DNA from: Albitalea sp966211955
Lineage (GTDB): Bacteria; Pseudomonadota; Gammaproteobacteria; Burkholderiales; Burkholderiaceae_C
Assembly (NCBI GenBank): GCA_966211955.1
Contig: CBIHOF010000001.1
Location: forward strand, 372,001-436,000
Direction of reading: 5' to 3'
DNA: 64,000 bases
Part shown: piece after piece, positions 15,187-23,111 of the stretch
How positions within the stretch are numbered: position 1 is the first letter of the stretch
Layout: each line of letters begins with the position of its first letter
Program-made: the position numbers and the translations under genes
The notes under the pieces: generated by a model
What the model saw: only the letters and a program-made list of their open reading frames with translations
Told to the model about the DNA's origin: nothing
The model's database searches: none

Positions 15187-16719
15187 CTAGTGTCCGTGGC
15201 CGCCCATGAAGGCGCCCAGTGTTTCGCGGTCGGCACCACCCGCCAGCACCTCATGGACGATGCGGCCTTCGCTCATCACCGCGATGCGGTCGGACAGCGC
15301 GAGCAGCTCATCCAGGTCTTCGCTGATGAGCAGCACCGCGCCGCCGCCATTGCGCACGTCCATCAGGCGCTGATGAATCTCCGCCACGGCCGCGAAGTCG
15401 AGGCCGAAGACCGGGTTGGCCACGAGCAGCACGTCGGCGTCGTCGCTGAGCTCGCGCGCGAGCACGGCGCGCTGCACGTTGCCGCCGGAGAGCGCGCGGA
15501 TCGGCGTCGATTCGCTGCGTGTCTTCACGCCGAAGCGGCCGATGAGATCGCGGGCGCGATGCCGCAGCGCCGATGCGCGCAGCCAGCCACCGCGTGACGC
15601 GGGCATGGTGTCGAAGCGGCGCAGGCCGATGTTGTCGGCCACGCTCATCTCACCCACGCAGGCATTGCGCAAGGGCTCTTCCGGCAGGCTGCGCACCTTG
15701 AGGCGGCGGTTCTGTTCACGTGTGGCGGCGAAGTCTTCACCGGCGACCTGCACCGTGCCCGCCGCGCGAGGCCGCTGCCCCACGAGCGCCTCCAGCAGCT
15801 CGCGCTGGCCGTTGCCCGCCACGCCCGCGACGCCGACGATCTCGCCTTCGCGCACGGCCAGCGTCAGCGAATCGACCGCCAGCGTGCCGCGGTCGCCGTC
15901 GACCTTCAGCCCGTCCACGCGCAGCCGCACGGCGCCCGGCCCACGCTCACTGCGCGATGGCGCGACGAACTCGCGATGTGCTTCATCCGCGCCGCCCACC
16001 ATGTCGCTCGCCAGCTGCCTGGGCGTGATGTCCTGCACCGCATGCGCAGCGACGAGGCGCCCGCGCCTGAGCACGCTCACGTCGTCGGCGTACGCCATCA
16101 CCTCGCGGAACTTGTGGGTGATGAGCACGATGCTGCACTCGCCGGCATGCGCGCGCTCGCGCAGCAGCCCCAGCACGTCGTCGGCCTCCTGCGGCGTGAG
16201 GACGGAGGTGGGCTCGTCGAGGATGAGCAGGCGCGGCTTGAGCAGCAGCTGCTTCAAGATCTCGAGCTTCTGCTTCTGGCCGGCGGAGAGCTGCTGTGGC
16301 GTCGCATCGAGGTCAAGGCGAAAGGGCGTGCCTTCGATGAAGGCGGTGAGTTCCGCCCGCACCGCCGGCCAATCGATGACCGCCGGCAGCTTGCCTCGCG
16401 CGAGCAGCAGGTTCTCCGCCACCGTCATGCCCGGCACCAGCGTGAAGTGCTGGTAGACCATGCCGATGCCCATGTCGCGTGCCACGGTGGGCGAGTCGAG
16501 GCGCTGCTCGCGGCCGTCGATGAGCACCGCGCCGTCTTCGGCTTGCTGGTAGCCCACCACGCATTTGACGAGCGTGCTCTTGCCCGCGCCGTTCTCGCCG
16601 AGCAGCGCATGCACGGTGCCCGGGGTGACCTTGAGTGACACCTGGTCGAGCGCGGTGAAGGCGCCGAAGCGCTTGGTGAGCTGGAAGGTCTCGAGCGACA
16701 GCGCGCGGCCTGCGGTCAT
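15187..16719 (-). CDS. Nucleoside/sugar-type ABC transporter ATP-binding protein (two ABC domains)
   Basis: A 510-residue ATPase with tandem nucleotide-binding domains, as in importers of the BMP/RbsA class. The first domain has Walker A LLGENGAGKST, LSAGQKQKLEIL as signature, Walker B LLILDEPTSVL and switch His in VLITHKFREV. The second has a degenerate P-loop (VAGVAGNGQRELLEAL) and LSGGNVQRAVLAREL, which is usual for this subfamily. The ATG at 16717-16719 overlaps the stop of the BiuH-like gene (ATGA). It pairs with the two permeases and the BMP-family binding protein of the same operon. Confidence 0.88.
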   Translation of the reverse strand: MTAGRALSLETFQLTKRFGAFTALDQVSLKVTPGTVHALLGENGAGKSTLVKCVVGYQQAEDGAVLIDGREQRLDSPTVARDMGIGMVYQHFTLVPGMTVAENLLLARGKLPAVIDWPAVRAELTAFIEGTPFRLDLDATPQQLSAGQKQKLEILKQLLLKPRLLILDEPTSVLTPQEADDVLGLLRERAHAGECSIVLITHKFREVMAYADDVSVLRRGRLVAAHAVQDITPRQLASDMVGGADEAHREFVAPSRSERGPGAVRLRVDGLKVDGDRGTLAVDSLTLAVREGEIVGVAGVAGNGQRELLEALVGQRPRAAGTVQVAGEDFAATREQNRRLKVRSLPEEPLRNACVGEMSVADNIGLRRFDTMPASRGGWLRASALRHRARDLIGRFGVKTRSESTPIRALSGGNVQRAVLARELSDDADVLLVANPVFGLDFAAVAEIHQRLMDVRNGGGAVLLISEDLDELLALSDRIAVMSEGRIVHEVLAGGADRETLGAFMGGHGH

Positions 16720-17399
16720 GCGATCGCCTCCATCAGCGCCCGAGAGTCCGACACCGCGCCGAACACGCCACCCTGCATGGTCACCATCTTCAGCGCCGCG
16801 AGGTGATTGCCGTGGTCGGTCGCGCCGGTGCAATCCGACAGGATCAGGCATTCGAAGCCGCGGTCGTTGGCCTCACGCATGGTGGTGTGCACGCAGACGT
16901 CGGTGGTGATGCCGGTGAGCACCAGGTTGCGGATGCCGCGCGTGTGCAGGATGAGTTCCAGGTCCGTCGCGCAGAACGAGCCCTTGCCGGGCTTGTCGAT
17001 CACGACTTCGCCGGGCAGCGGTGCGAGCTCGGGGATGAGCTCCCAGCCCGGCTCGCCGCGCACGAGGATGCGGCCGCAAGGCCCCGCATCGCCAATGCCC
17101 GCGCCGATGCGCTGCGAGCGCCAGCGCTTGTTGGCTGGCAGGTCGGACAGGTCCGGCCGGTGGCCTTCGCGCGTGTGGATGATGGTGTAGCCGCGAGGCC
17201 GCATCCACGCGAGCAGGCGTTGCAGTGGCTCGATGGGCGCACGCGTGAGCGACAGGTCGTAGCCCATGCTGTCCACGTAGCCGCCGACACCGCAGAAGTC
17301 CGTCTGCATGTCGATGACGACGAGCGCAGTGTTCGCGGGCGACAGGCTGCCGTCGAAGGGCCAGGGGTAGGGGTTGGCGAGGACGTGGCGTTCGGTCAT
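16716..17399 (-). CDS. biuH: Biuret hydrolase (BiuH-like cysteine hydrolase)
   Basis: A 227-residue isochorismatase-superfamily enzyme predicted to hydrolyse biuret to allophanate and ammonia. The triad is Asp30 (VVIDMQTDFCG), Lys136 (IDKPGKGSFCATDLE) and Cys169 (TGITTDVCVHTTMREANDRG). Each lies exactly six residues before the triad I recall for Rhizobium leguminosarum BiuH (Asp36, Lys142, Cys175), and Gln209 fits its specificity residue Gln215 with the same offset. The N-terminal NPYPWPFDGSLSPANTAL and GGYVDSMGYD also match BiuH from memory. It sits inside a nucleoside-type ABC transporter operon, overlapping the ATPase gene. The product would feed AtzF in the other half of the regulon. Confidence 0.85.
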   Translation of the reverse strand: MTERHVLANPYPWPFDGSLSPANTALVVIDMQTDFCGVGGYVDSMGYDLSLTRAPIEPLQRLLAWMRPRGYTIIHTREGHRPDLSDLPANKRWRSQRIGAGIGDAGPCGRILVRGEPGWELIPELAPLPGEVVIDKPGKGSFCATDLELILHTRGIRNLVLTGITTDVCVHTTMREANDRGFECLILSDCTGATDHGNHLAALKMVTMQGGVFGAVSDSRALMEAIA

Positions 17400-17427
17400 G
17401 GCGATGCGGCCTCTGTGAATGTTTGGG

Positions 17428-18363
17428 TCAGCGCGAGACGCCCAGCTCCACCGGCGCGCCTTGCAGGCTGCGGCGAGGCGAGCAGGTCCACACGAGGATC
17501 AGCAGCGTGAGCACGTAGGGCACGGCGCTGAAGAGGTAGTAGCCCTGGCTGATGCCCACCGACTGCAGCGCGGGCCCGAGGGCGCCGGCACCGCCGAAGA
17601 GCAGCGCGGCGCCCAGGCAGCGCAAGGGGCTCCAGCGCGCGAAGATGACGAGTGCCACGGCGATGAGGCCTTGCCCGCTGGACAGGCCTTCGTTCCAGCT
17701 GCCGGGGTAGTAGAGCGACAGCGATGCGCCGCCCAGCCCGGCGATGAACCCGCCGATCGTCGTCGCGACGATGCGGATGCGGTTGACCGAGTAGCCCAGC
17801 GCCTTGGCCGCATCACTGGAGTCACCCGCCATGCGCAGAACCAGCCCCCAGCGGGTGGAGCGGAAGCCCCAGGCCAGCACCGCGGCGAGCAGCACGCCGA
17901 GCGGGAAGAGCAGGTTGATCTGCAAGGCCGACTTCACCTGCGGCGAGCTGCTCCAGTCGCCGAGCGACAGCGACGGAATCTGCGGCGCCTGCGGCTGGAT
18001 GAGAGGCTTGCCGAGGTAGAACGCGAGGCCCGTGCCGAGGATCATGAGCGCGATGCCGGCTGCGATGTCGTTTACCCGCGGCAGCGAGCACACGAGGCCA
18101 TGCAGCAGCGCGAGCGCCGCGCCCGATGCGCCAGCGGCCAGCACGCCGACCCAGGCGGAGCCGCTGAGGTAGGCAGCCCCGAAGCCGGCCATGGCCGAGA
18201 ACACGAGCACGCCTTCGAGCCCGAGATTGATGCGGCCGGATTTCTCGGTGATGCATTCAGCCAGGCTCACCATCAGGAAGGGCGTGCCGACGCGCACCGC
18301 GCCACCGAGCACGGCGATGAGGAGTTGCATCGCGAGGGCGAGGTGATCGGAATCTAGGCTCAT
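17428..18363 (-). CDS. BMP-type ABC transporter permease 2
   Basis: A 311-residue membrane protein of the BPD_transp_2 type found in nucleoside/purine and ribose importers. Typical segments are KSGRINLGLEGVLVFSAMAGF, VNDIAAGIALMILGTGLAFYL and GFIAGLGGASLSLYYPGSW. Nine or so hydrophobic segments are visible. Its ATG overlaps the stop of permease 1 (ATGA), and it lies 28 bases before the biuH start. It forms the channel with permease 1. Confidence 0.87.
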   Translation of the reverse strand: MSLDSDHLALAMQLLIAVLGGAVRVGTPFLMVSLAECITEKSGRINLGLEGVLVFSAMAGFGAAYLSGSAWVGVLAAGASGAALALLHGLVCSLPRVNDIAAGIALMILGTGLAFYLGKPLIQPQAPQIPSLSLGDWSSSPQVKSALQINLLFPLGVLLAAVLAWGFRSTRWGLVLRMAGDSSDAAKALGYSVNRIRIVATTIGGFIAGLGGASLSLYYPGSWNEGLSSGQGLIAVALVIFARWSPLRCLGAALLFGGAGALGPALQSVGISQGYYLFSAVPYVLTLLILVWTCSPRRSLQGAPVELGVSR

Positions 18364-19517
18364 GCGGCAATCTCCGCGTCGATGGCGGCCGGCGGCGTGT
18401 CGTCGGTGCGCCTGCCGTCAGGCTCGATAGGGCTTCGCGATGACTTCGGCATCACCTTCAGGGCGCGGATGGGCAAGGCCATGGGCACCAGCAGGCGGCC
18501 ACGCAGGGCCTCGCTCGCGAGGATCAGCAGGAAGGCAAATCCTTCCAGCACCATCACCGAGGCATCGGGCACGTCCATGCGCCGCTGCAGCAGGCTACCT
18601 GCCGACCCGAAGCCGCCGAACAGCACGGCCACCGGCACGACGGCCCATGGGTTGTGTCGCGCCACGAAGGACACGAGGATGCCCGCATAGCCGAGCCCCG
18701 CGATGAGCGACGCGTTCGCCGAGGTGTGCACCGCGGCCACTTCGATGCCGCCCGCAAGCCCCGCACAGGCCCCGCCCACCGCGCAGGCCGTGACGATGAT
18801 GCGCGTGCTGGGCAGGCCCACCAGGCGTGCGGCGCGTGCATTGCCGCCCACCACGCGCGTTGCAAAACCCGAGCTCGTGAAAAAGAGCCACAGCCCCGCA
18901 AGCAGGCAGGCGACGATGCCGAAGGCGAGGCCCCAGTGAATGTCCGCATCAGGCAGCGTACCGATGCGCAGGCCTTCGATGAGCGGACGCGTCGACGGCT
19001 TGTTCAGCGATGCCGGATCGCGCATCGGCCCCTCGACCACGTGCTTGAAGACGGCGATGGCGGTGTAGGCAAGCAGCAGGCTGCTGATGGTCTCGTTGAC
19101 CCCGCGGTATTGCCGCAGCACCCCGGCGACGACAACCCATGCCGCGCCCGCGAGTGCCGCGGCCATCAGCACCATCGCCGTGCCCAACGCATTGGCCGGT
19201 GGCGCGAAGAGATAGGGCAGGCCGGCGCATGCCAACCCGCCCAGCACCAGCGCACCTTCACCGCCGATGACGATCAGCCCCGCGCGCGCCGGGACGGCGA
19301 CGCACAAGGCGGTGAGCATCAGCGGCGCTGCGCGCTGCAGGCTGTTCTGCCACGAGAACCAGTCGCCGAATGCGCCTTTGAAGAGCAACGTCCAGGCCTG
19401 CACCGGGCTCTTGCCGCCAAGCGCGATGAAGGCGCCAAAGAGCAGCAGGGCACCGGCGAGCGCCAGGAGCGGCAGGAGCACCGCTTCCAGCGCGTCGCGG
19501 CGGCGGTCGGTCAGCAC
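18360..19517 (-). CDS. BMP-type ABC transporter permease 1
   Basis: A 385-residue permease of the same BPD_transp_2 class. It contains LMLTALCVAVPARAGLIVIGGEGALVLGGL, a family hallmark written here in two parts (LMLTALCVAVPARAG and LIVIGGEGALVLGG), and GVNETISSLLLAYTAIAVF. The start is GTG at 19515-19517. The C-terminal 45 residues after the last membrane segment are polar and unusually long. It is 19 bases downstream of the BMP binding-protein gene and overlaps permease 2. Confidence 0.86.
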   Translation of the reverse strand: MLTDRRRDALEAVLLPLLALAGALLLFGAFIALGGKSPVQAWTLLFKGAFGDWFSWQNSLQRAAPLMLTALCVAVPARAGLIVIGGEGALVLGGLACAGLPYLFAPPANALGTAMVLMAAALAGAAWVVVAGVLRQYRGVNETISSLLLAYTAIAVFKHVVEGPMRDPASLNKPSTRPLIEGLRIGTLPDADIHWGLAFGIVACLLAGLWLFFTSSGFATRVVGGNARAARLVGLPSTRIIVTACAVGGACAGLAGGIEVAAVHTSANASLIAGLGYAGILVSFVARHNPWAVVPVAVLFGGFGSAGSLLQRRMDVPDASVMVLEGFAFLLILASEALRGRLLVPMALPIRALKVMPKSSRSPIEPDGRRTDDTPPAAIDAEIAA

Positions 19518-19536
19518 GGTGTGCGGCGCTTGCGCG

Positions 19537-20664
19537 TCAGGCCTTGCCGACGACGCCTTCGACGAGGTAGTTCATGCCCTCGAGTTCGACGTCCGTCTGC
19601 TTGAAGGTCTTGCCCGCGGCGATCACGACCTTGCCGGTGTTGTCCTTCAGGCCCGCGCTGCCGCCCTTGAAGATGTCGAAGCCGCCCTTGAGCATCGCGG
19701 CTTTCACGTCGTCGGCGTTCTTGCGTGCTGAAGCCGTCACCATCGCGCCGTAGGGCGAAGGCTTGACGAAGCCATCCTTCAAGCCGCCGCGCACGAAGTT
19801 CGGATGCGGTTTGCCCGAGCGCGCGGCGTCGATGATCGTCTTGTAGGCCGTGAGCCAGTTCCATTCCGCGCCGGTGAGGTAGGCGTTGGGCGCGAGCTTG
19901 GCCTGGCTTGCGTGGTAGCCGCAGACCATCTTGCCGCGCTTGGCGGCGGTCTCCACGATCACCTTCGGCCCGTCCACGTGCATGGTGAACACGTCCACGC
20001 CCTGGTCGGCGAGGCTGTTGGTGGCCTCGGCTTCTTTCACGGGCATCGACCAGTCGCCGGTGAAGATCACCGTGGTGGTGATGGACGGGTCCACCGAGCG
20101 TGCGCCCATGGTGAAGGCGTTGATGTTGCGCAGCACCTGCGGAATCGGCTTGGCGGCCACGAAGCCGAGCTTCTTGCTCTTGCTCATGTGGCCGGCCACC
20201 ACGCCATTGAGGTACTGGCATTCGTCGATGTAGCCGAAGAAGCTGCCGGTGTTCTTCGGGTGCTTGCCCTCGGTCCACAGCCCGCCGCAATGCGCGAAGC
20301 GGATCTTCTCGTTCTTCGCCGCCACGGCCAGCGTGTGCGGGTCGAAGTAGCCGAAGGACGTGGGGAAGAGCAGGGTGGCGCCGTCCTGCGAGATCATGGC
20401 CTGCATCGTCTTCTGCACGGCGGTGGTCTCGGGCACGTTTTCTTCTTCGACCGTCTTGATGCCGGGCAGCTTCTTGATCTCGGCAACCGACTCGGCTTGC
20501 GCCTGGTTGTAGCCGAAGTCGTCCTTCGCGCCCACGTAGATGAAGCCGACCGTGATCGGCGCCTGAGCCTGCGCGAGCGACGCCCACGAAGCGCTGCTGG
20601 CCGCCACACCAAGCGCTCCGGCGCGCTTGATCAAGTCCCGACGATTGAATGCCGACTGCGTCAT
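19537..20664 (-). CDS. BMP family ABC transporter substrate-binding protein, Tat-type signal
   Basis: A 375-residue periplasmic binding protein of the BMP/Med family, whose members bind nucleosides and related nitrogen compounds. The N-terminus has a twin-arginine signal (NRRDLIKRAGALGVAASSAS) cleaved near AQA. VGFIYVGAKDDFGYNQAQAES and later DVFTMHVDGPKVIVE are typical BMP segments. AGAGGAG lies seven bases before the ATG. It is the first gene of the operon that ends with the two cysteine hydrolases. The promoter 30-55 bases upstream is a sigma-54 element with the same palindrome as the atzF operon, so the ligand is probably a ureide such as triuret, biuret or a purine-derived compound. Confidence 0.88.
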   Translation of the reverse strand: MTQSAFNRRDLIKRAGALGVAASSASWASLAQAQAPITVGFIYVGAKDDFGYNQAQAESVAEIKKLPGIKTVEEENVPETTAVQKTMQAMISQDGATLLFPTSFGYFDPHTLAVAAKNEKIRFAHCGGLWTEGKHPKNTGSFFGYIDECQYLNGVVAGHMSKSKKLGFVAAKPIPQVLRNINAFTMGARSVDPSITTTVIFTGDWSMPVKEAEATNSLADQGVDVFTMHVDGPKVIVETAAKRGKMVCGYHASQAKLAPNAYLTGAEWNWLTAYKTIIDAARSGKPHPNFVRGGLKDGFVKPSPYGAMVTASARKNADDVKAAMLKGGFDIFKGGSAGLKDNTGKVVIAAGKTFKQTDVELEGMNYLVEGVVGKA

Positions 20665-20693
20665 GCGGTTCTCCTCTTTGGGTTGGACACTTT

Positions 20694-20705
20694 CTTGTAT
20701 ACAAG
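20694..20705. promoter_or_regulatory. Predicted GntR operator at the BMP/biuH promoter
   Basis: CTTGTATACAAG is a perfect 12-bp palindrome lying between the -12 element and the predicted transcription start near 20693. The flanking AAG on the downstream side is also shared with the site at 3337-3355. No other copy was noticed in the window. It is the most likely second target of the GntR regulator encoded at 9812-10546. Confidence 0.65.
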
Positions 20706-20719
20706 CAACGGATGTGCCA
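20703..20719 (-). promoter_or_regulatory. Sigma-54 (-24/-12) promoter of the BMP/biuH operon
   Basis: Read on the minus strand, TGGCACATCCGTTGCTT matches TGGCACG-N4-TTGCW at every fixed base except one (A for G at the seventh), with correct GG/GC spacing. The predicted start is about 29 bases before the ATG of the BMP gene. TGCACCA, an NtrC-like half site, occurs near 20810, about 90 bases upstream of the -24 element, but no convincing second half was seen. Confidence 0.72.
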
Positions 20720-20880
20720 GCGGATGAGCTGGAAAAGGCGGCGGCTTCTGCGCGTTCGTGGGGCAGGAATCAGGGGCGCAATGGCCGGGGGCACCATAGA
20801 CAGGCTTGTTGCACCAAAGGGCGTCGGCGCGTGGGCAACAATCGGTGCCAAGCCAGCTGCTGCGGATGACCGTTTTGCCA

Positions 20881-21306
20881 ATGCCCACCTACAACACCGC
20901 ACTCATCGTCGGCGCCGTCCTGAGCGCGATTGCCTCCGCCCTGCATCTGGGCATCATCGTCGGCGGGCCAGGCTGGTATCGGTACTTTGGAGCCGGCGAG
21001 CGCTTGGCATCAGCCGCGGCGGCCGGCAAGTGGTACCCGGCGATCGTCACCCTGGGCATTGCGACGGTGCTTGCCGCGTGGTCGGCGTATGCGTTGTCGG
21101 GGGCGGGCGTCATCTCGCCGCTGCCGCTGCTCAGGTTGGCGCTGGCTGCGATCACGGCGGTCTATCTGTCCCGCGGGCTGGTGTTGTTTGCGATGCTCGC
21201 CAGGCCGCACCTGCTGACGCCTTTCTGGATCTGGAGTTCGCTCATCTGCCTTGGGTTTGGCCTCGTGCACCTGCTCGGCCTGGCGCAGGTGTGGGATGGC
21301 ATTTGA
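20881..21306 (+). CDS. Small integral membrane protein, unknown function
   Basis: A 141-residue protein with four hydrophobic helices (TALIVGAVLSAIASALHLGI, ATVLAAWSAYALSG, LALAAITAVYLSRGLVLFAM, ICLGFGLVHLLGL). I do not recognise a named family. It resembles small four-helix membrane proteins of Proteobacteria. The ATG at 20881 puts the first helix at the N-terminus; an in-frame ATG at 20866 is possible and neither has a strong ribosome site. It overlaps the next gene by 11 bases, and that gene overlaps an MFS transporter, so the three probably form one transcript. Confidence 0.7.
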   Translation: MPTYNTALIVGAVLSAIASALHLGIIVGGPGWYRYFGAGERLASAAAAGKWYPAIVTLGIATVLAAWSAYALSGAGVISPLPLLRLALAAITAVYLSRGLVLFAMLARPHLLTPFWIWSSLICLGFGLVHLLGLAQVWDGI

Positions 21307-21745
21307 CGGCCGCAGAAGCCTGGAACGCGTCGCGCGGTTGACCTGGGCCGCGCCCTGTTCCCTGCTCGGGCTTGCATTCGCAGGCCTGGCGCTTCTCTTG
21401 GGCGGCCGCGCCGTGCGGGCACATGGCACGCTTGAAGTGAGCCTGCGTGAGTCCGAAGCATCGTGCCCCGTACTCATCCGCCTCGTGCCCTTTCGCGCCA
21501 TCGCGCTCGGCCACGTCATCGTCGCCATCGGCCGCGAAGAACTGGACGGCATGAGGTCGCATGAACAAGTGCACGTCCGGCAGTACGAACGCTGGGGCAT
21601 CTTCTTCTTCCCGGCCTATGCGGCGTCCAGCCTCTGGCAGCTCGTGCGTGGACGCGATGCGTATTGGGACAATCATTTCGAAGTCGAGGCACGGCGCTTG
21701 AGCGCTGACCCCTTGACGCCCGGGAACGGCTCGCAGCATCCATGA
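21296..21745 (+). CDS. Membrane protein with HExxH-type motif, unknown function
   Basis: A 149-residue protein with an N-terminal helix (CSLLGLAFAGLALLLGG) and a soluble C-terminal part. Residues 89-93 read HEQVH within MRSHEQVHVRQYERWG, and NHFEVEA follows at 126-132. This is the layout of a minimal zinc metallopeptidase (HExxH plus a downstream glutamate). Activity is not known and the protein is far shorter than usual peptidases. The ATG at 21296 has AGGTG upstream and overlaps the preceding gene. Its stop overlaps the MFS gene (ATGA). Confidence 0.68.
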   Translation: MAFDGRRSLERVARLTWAAPCSLLGLAFAGLALLLGGRAVRAHGTLEVSLRESEASCPVLIRLVPFRAIALGHVIVAIGREELDGMRSHEQVHVRQYERWGIFFFPAYAASSLWQLVRGRDAYWDNHFEVEARRLSADPLTPGNGSQHP

Positions 21746-23031
21746 CCTTCAGACTCCCGCTCGAACGTCGCCGCCTGTTCCTTCGTGCCCCGGGCTTGCA
21801 GCACTTCATGGTGGTCGACTCACTCGTGCTTTTCTGCGAGCTGGGCGTGGCAGTCGTCGTGCCCTGGTGGAACACCACACACGCGGGTGTCGAGGCCATG
21901 GCGGTCTATGGCGCAGCGATCGCCTTGGCGACGCTGGTTGCCGCGCCGCTGTTGTCGCCGTTCGGTGACAGGGCCTGCAAGGCGACGCAGATCACCGGCG
22001 GGCTCGTCGTGCTGATGGCAAGCTTCTTCGGCCTCGGAGCCTTGGCACTGTTGGACAAGGCCAGTGTGCCGGCCATCATCGCCTTGTCGATGGCGACGGT
22101 GCTTGCCAACGCCTTTGTCAGCCCCGCCCGCTCGGCCATCGTGGCCGAATTGGTGCAAGCCGATGATCTGCCCGCCGCACTCCAGCTTCAGAAGACCTGT
22201 CGGTCGGTCAGTGGAGTGCTCGGACCCGTGCTTGCCGGAGTGGGGCTGGGCACCTTCGGCATCGCGCCGTCGTTGTTTGCATGCGCAGCCGGCATGGCGC
22301 TGGCGCTGGGTGTCTCGCTTGGCATCGGCAGGCAGCCTGCGGCCGAACCTGTGCGATGCGGCTTGGCCTCGTGGTGGCGTGAACTGCAGGCAGGCATCGC
22401 CGGGAAGTGGAAGGTCCCGATGGAACGAGGCTGGACGGTCGTCAACTTCTTCGTCTGGATCTTCCAGGGGCCTGCCGTCGGCATGCTCATCCCGATCAAG
22501 GTGCACTCGCTGGGTCTGTCGGGCCCATGGCTGGGGCTGGCCGTGGGCGCTCTCTCGGTCGGCACCTTGCTGGGAAGCCTGTTCGGCTCGCGCCTTCTCG
22601 TCGAGCGCTTCGGCCGCTACAAGGTGCGGCTCGGTCTGGGCGCCTTCGAAGGTGTTTGCCTTGCCCTCGTCGGCCTGTCGTCTTCGCCCGTGATGCTTGT
22701 CATCGGGCTGTTGATGGCGGGCGTGTGCAATGCATCGATGTCGCTGGTCGGCGCCACGCACCGGGCCCTGGCCATCCCTCGAAACTACCGCGTGCGCATG
22801 CTGGCGGCGGCCTCGGTGACTACCCAGGCGGCGGGAGCACTCGGCCCGGCGCTGGTGGGGCTTGCGCTGAGCTCGCTGAGCGTGAGCGTGGTCTATGGCA
22901 GCTTCGGACTGCTCATGGCGATGTGTGCGATGGGCCTGGCGCTGGTGCCGCGCCTGAAGGAATTTCTCAGCCTCGAACACACCGAGGTGGTCGACTGGTA
23001 TTCAAGGCAATACCCCCACGTCTTTCCGTAG
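21742..23031 (+). CDS. MFS transporter
   Basis: A 429-residue major facilitator protein with about 12 membrane segments. The loop after the second segment is LLSPFGDRACKATQI, a weak form of the GxLaDrxGrr motif. FVSPARSAIVAELVQADDLPAALQLQ is a feature of the drug/enterobactin-exporter-like (DHA3) group, in which such a segment follows helix four. The central cytoplasmic loop is LGIGRQPAAEPVRCGLASWW. Substrate unknown, efflux likely. It is the last gene of a three-gene overlapping set. Confidence 0.8.
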   Translation: MTFRLPLERRRLFLRAPGLQHFMVVDSLVLFCELGVAVVVPWWNTTHAGVEAMAVYGAAIALATLVAAPLLSPFGDRACKATQITGGLVVLMASFFGLGALALLDKASVPAIIALSMATVLANAFVSPARSAIVAELVQADDLPAALQLQKTCRSVSGVLGPVLAGVGLGTFGIAPSLFACAAGMALALGVSLGIGRQPAAEPVRCGLASWWRELQAGIAGKWKVPMERGWTVVNFFVWIFQGPAVGMLIPIKVHSLGLSGPWLGLAVGALSVGTLLGSLFGSRLLVERFGRYKVRLGLGAFEGVCLALVGLSSSPVMLVIGLLMAGVCNASMSLVGATHRALAIPRNYRVRMLAAASVTTQAAGALGPALVGLALSSLSVSVVYGSFGLLMAMCAMGLALVPRLKEFLSLEHTEVVDWYSRQYPHVFP

Positions 23032-23111
23032 CCACCGAACTACTCGGCGGTTCTTGAAAGTTCGCCGTTGTCAGATGTGGCGGTAGCATGCGTGCCACCC
23101 AGAGGAGGCGA

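Noticed and set aside
3323..20719. Complete cyanuric acid (s-triazine) pathway
   Set aside because: AtzGEHF and BiuH are present but no cyanuric acid hydrolase (AtzD/TrzD/Cah) is encoded in the window.
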